Origin: Planctomicrobium sp.
GTDB taxonomy: Bacteria; Planctomycetota; Planctomycetia; Planctomycetales; Planctomycetaceae
Assembly (NCBI GenBank): GCA_029259835.1
Contig: JAJDEL010000314.1
Span: 1-16,441 of the forward strand
Direction of reading: 5' to 3'
DNA length: 16,441 nt
In this document: positions 15,283 through 16,441 of the stretch, in pieces
Position numbering within the stretch: the stretch's first letter is position 1
Layout: every line of letters starts with the position of its first letter
The notes under the pieces: model-generated
What the model saw: the letters and a program-made list of their open reading frames with translations, nothing else
Told to the model about the DNA's origin: nothing
Database searches by the model: none
Program-made: the position numbers and the translations under genes

Positions 15283-16326
15283 ATGAAATTGTTTTCCGTG
15301 ATCGGGATGCTGACAGTTGGGTTCTGTGGATGTCAGGCCCGCGTCGAGCCTCCGGAGTTTACATCGAGTGCAGAGATCGAAAGCCTCCCGGCAGAACTCA
15401 AGCCTGAGGCACGTAAAGTGTTAAGGCAACATGCTGGGACTTTTGCGTCTCCAGTCCTCGTGACAAACGATGGCTCGACTTCGTCCAGTACTCTGAAACT
15501 TGGGCAGGCTATTTACCAGGAACGTTGCGTTCAGTGCCATGGTGTGAGCGGGGATGGAAACGGACCCGTTGCAAACCAGATGTATCCCCGACCGAGGGAC
15601 TATCGGAAAGGAGTGTATAAGTTCACTTCCACTCCTTATGGGTCGAAACCTGTTCGAGCAGACTTGGTTCGTACGGTCATGAAGGGAATTCGTGGGACGT
15701 CGATGCCATCATTCAAGCTTTTGCCTCCGCAGGAGATCGAAGCTGTCGTCGATTACGTGCTCGTGCTCACTCATCGCGGTGAATTAGAAGAGCAGATCGC
15801 CGTGCTTGCTGACTTCGACGAAGAGGTCGATCCTGAGCTTTTTGAAGAAGAATCGCTTCCTTTGATTAAGCAGCTTTGGGCGCAAGCCGCAGGGAGCCAG
15901 GTAGTTCCACTGAGTCCACAGCCTGTTTTTACCAGAGGACATGTCTCGCGTGGGAAAGAAGCATTCCTGTCCAAGGGGTGTTCTAAGTGCCATGGGGAAG
16001 ATGGTCGTGGTCAAAATGCCGAGAATTTGGCAGGGAGTTTTAAAGATCGCTGGGGAAATGTGACACGGGCGGCTGACCTGACTGCTGGAATGTTGCACGG
16101 AGGGCAACGCCCCATTGACGTGTATCGAAGAATCTACTCTGGAATCAATGGAACTCCGATGCCGGGGTTTGCGAGTGCTTTTCAGCAGGAACCGGAAACT
16201 TTGTGGGATTTGGTTGCCTACGTACTGCATGTGACGAACACCCGCCGCATGGGAATCGGTCACTTGCCTGGACCGATCTCACCATACGTACCAGAGACTC
16301 CAGAAAGCGGCGATGCTGCTGAGTGA
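15283..16326 (+). CDS. Diheme cytochrome c, probable lipoprotein
   Basis: The protein has 347 residues. MKLFSVIGMLTVGFCGCQA is a short signal ending in a cysteine pair. C17 after FCG is a plausible but non-standard lipobox, so a membrane-anchored periplasmic protein is likely. Two cytochrome c domains follow: heme 1 at C82-VQ-C85-H86 with likely axial Met M141 in GTSMPSF, and heme 2 at C233-SK-C236-H237 with likely axial Met M293 in GTPMPGF. An acidic linker (about 165-200) separates them. Both match class I mono-heme folds, in which a [Q/K]CHG(x)xGxG region is followed by an xMPxF segment. It should carry electrons in respiration, for example to a terminal oxidase or from a quinol oxidoreductase, but the partner is outside the window. 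The frame runs back to 15220; ATG 15283 is chosen because the signal peptide starts there. Its ribosome site (GAG) is weak. The next gene begins 59 bp after the stop. Confidence 0.88.
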   Translation: MKLFSVIGMLTVGFCGCQARVEPPEFTSSAEIESLPAELKPEARKVLRQHAGTFASPVLVTNDGSTSSSTLKLGQAIYQERCVQCHGVSGDGNGPVANQMYPRPRDYRKGVYKFTSTPYGSKPVRADLVRTVMKGIRGTSMPSFKLLPPQEIEAVVDYVLVLTHRGELEEQIAVLADFDEEVDPELFEEESLPLIKQLWAQAAGSQVVPLSPQPVFTRGHVSRGKEAFLSKGCSKCHGEDGRGQNAENLAGSFKDRWGNVTRAADLTAGMLHGGQRPIDVYRRIYSGINGTPMPGFASAFQQEPETLWDLVAYVLHVTNTRRMGIGHLPGPISPYVPETPESGDAAE

Positions 16327-16385
16327 AATTCTCACTTGGATAACAAATTACATTGTTGCGTCATTCCCTATTGCAGGACTTTGAT

Positions 16386-16441
16386 GTGAATACTGAGACA
16401 AAAAAACAAGAAATCGCCGAGCTGCAAGCAAAAATTCAGCA
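16386..16441 (+). CDS. Start of a gene cut by the window edge
   Basis: GTG at 16386 has AGGA 7 bases upstream and an open frame to the window end. The 18 or so visible residues (NTETKKQEIAELQAKIQ) are charged and helical with a heptad-like pattern. This suits a cytoplasmic N-terminus or coiled coil. No family can be named. It follows the cytochrome gene by 59 bp and is likely in the same operon. Confidence 0.55.
   Translation, partial: MNTETKKQEIAELQAKIQ

Overview
The window looks like chromosomal DNA from a free-living planctomycete of intermediate GC content. The clues are a zinc-ribbon protein fused to an RDD membrane domain, a secreted protein with a planctomycete-style CxxxxCH heme site, a mix of genes with and without clear Shine-Dalgarno sequences, and a catabolic cluster of sugar-acid enzymes with creatininase- and MlrC-type hydrolases. 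The lineage is inferred from gene style. No rRNA, tRNA, IS transposase, CRISPR array or phage gene was found.

Layout. (1) 55-3220: a minus-strand zinc-ribbon/RDD membrane protein, divergent from a secreted CxxxxCH cytochrome-like protein. (2) 3247-4563: a minus-strand, membrane-anchored SGNH/GDSL-type hydrolase, convergent with the previous gene. (3) 4890-11643: a plus-strand run of sodium:solute symporter, creatininase-family amidohydrolase, UxuA-type mannonate dehydratase, enolase-superfamily acid-sugar dehydratase and MFS (ACS-type) transporter. It is split between creatininase and uxuA by a 170-aa orphan gene flanked by two copies of an imperfect direct repeat of about 110 bp. (4) 11684-13162: a minus-strand M81/MlrC-family metallohydrolase, convergent with the MFS gene across a likely bidirectional terminator. 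(5) About 13354-13640: remains of an RraA-like gene with a stop, a frame change and a large internal loss. (6) 13754-14737: a secreted, probably outer-membrane beta-barrel protein followed by a strong terminator. (7) A 470-bp non-coding stretch with two perfect hairpins, then a diheme cytochrome c lipoprotein (15283-16326) and the first codons of the next gene.

How the genes may work together. The symporter and MFS protein would import small carboxylates. UxuA and the enolase-superfamily enzyme would dehydrate aldonates to 2-keto-3-deoxy acids. The creatininase-family and MlrC-family hydrolases would open amide, lactam or ring-ketone bonds upstream. An RraA-like aldolase, now decayed, may once have completed the set. 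The substrate cannot be read from sequence. The best leads are this catabolic locus, the repeat-flanked orphan gene inside it, and the newly recognised RraA-like relic.
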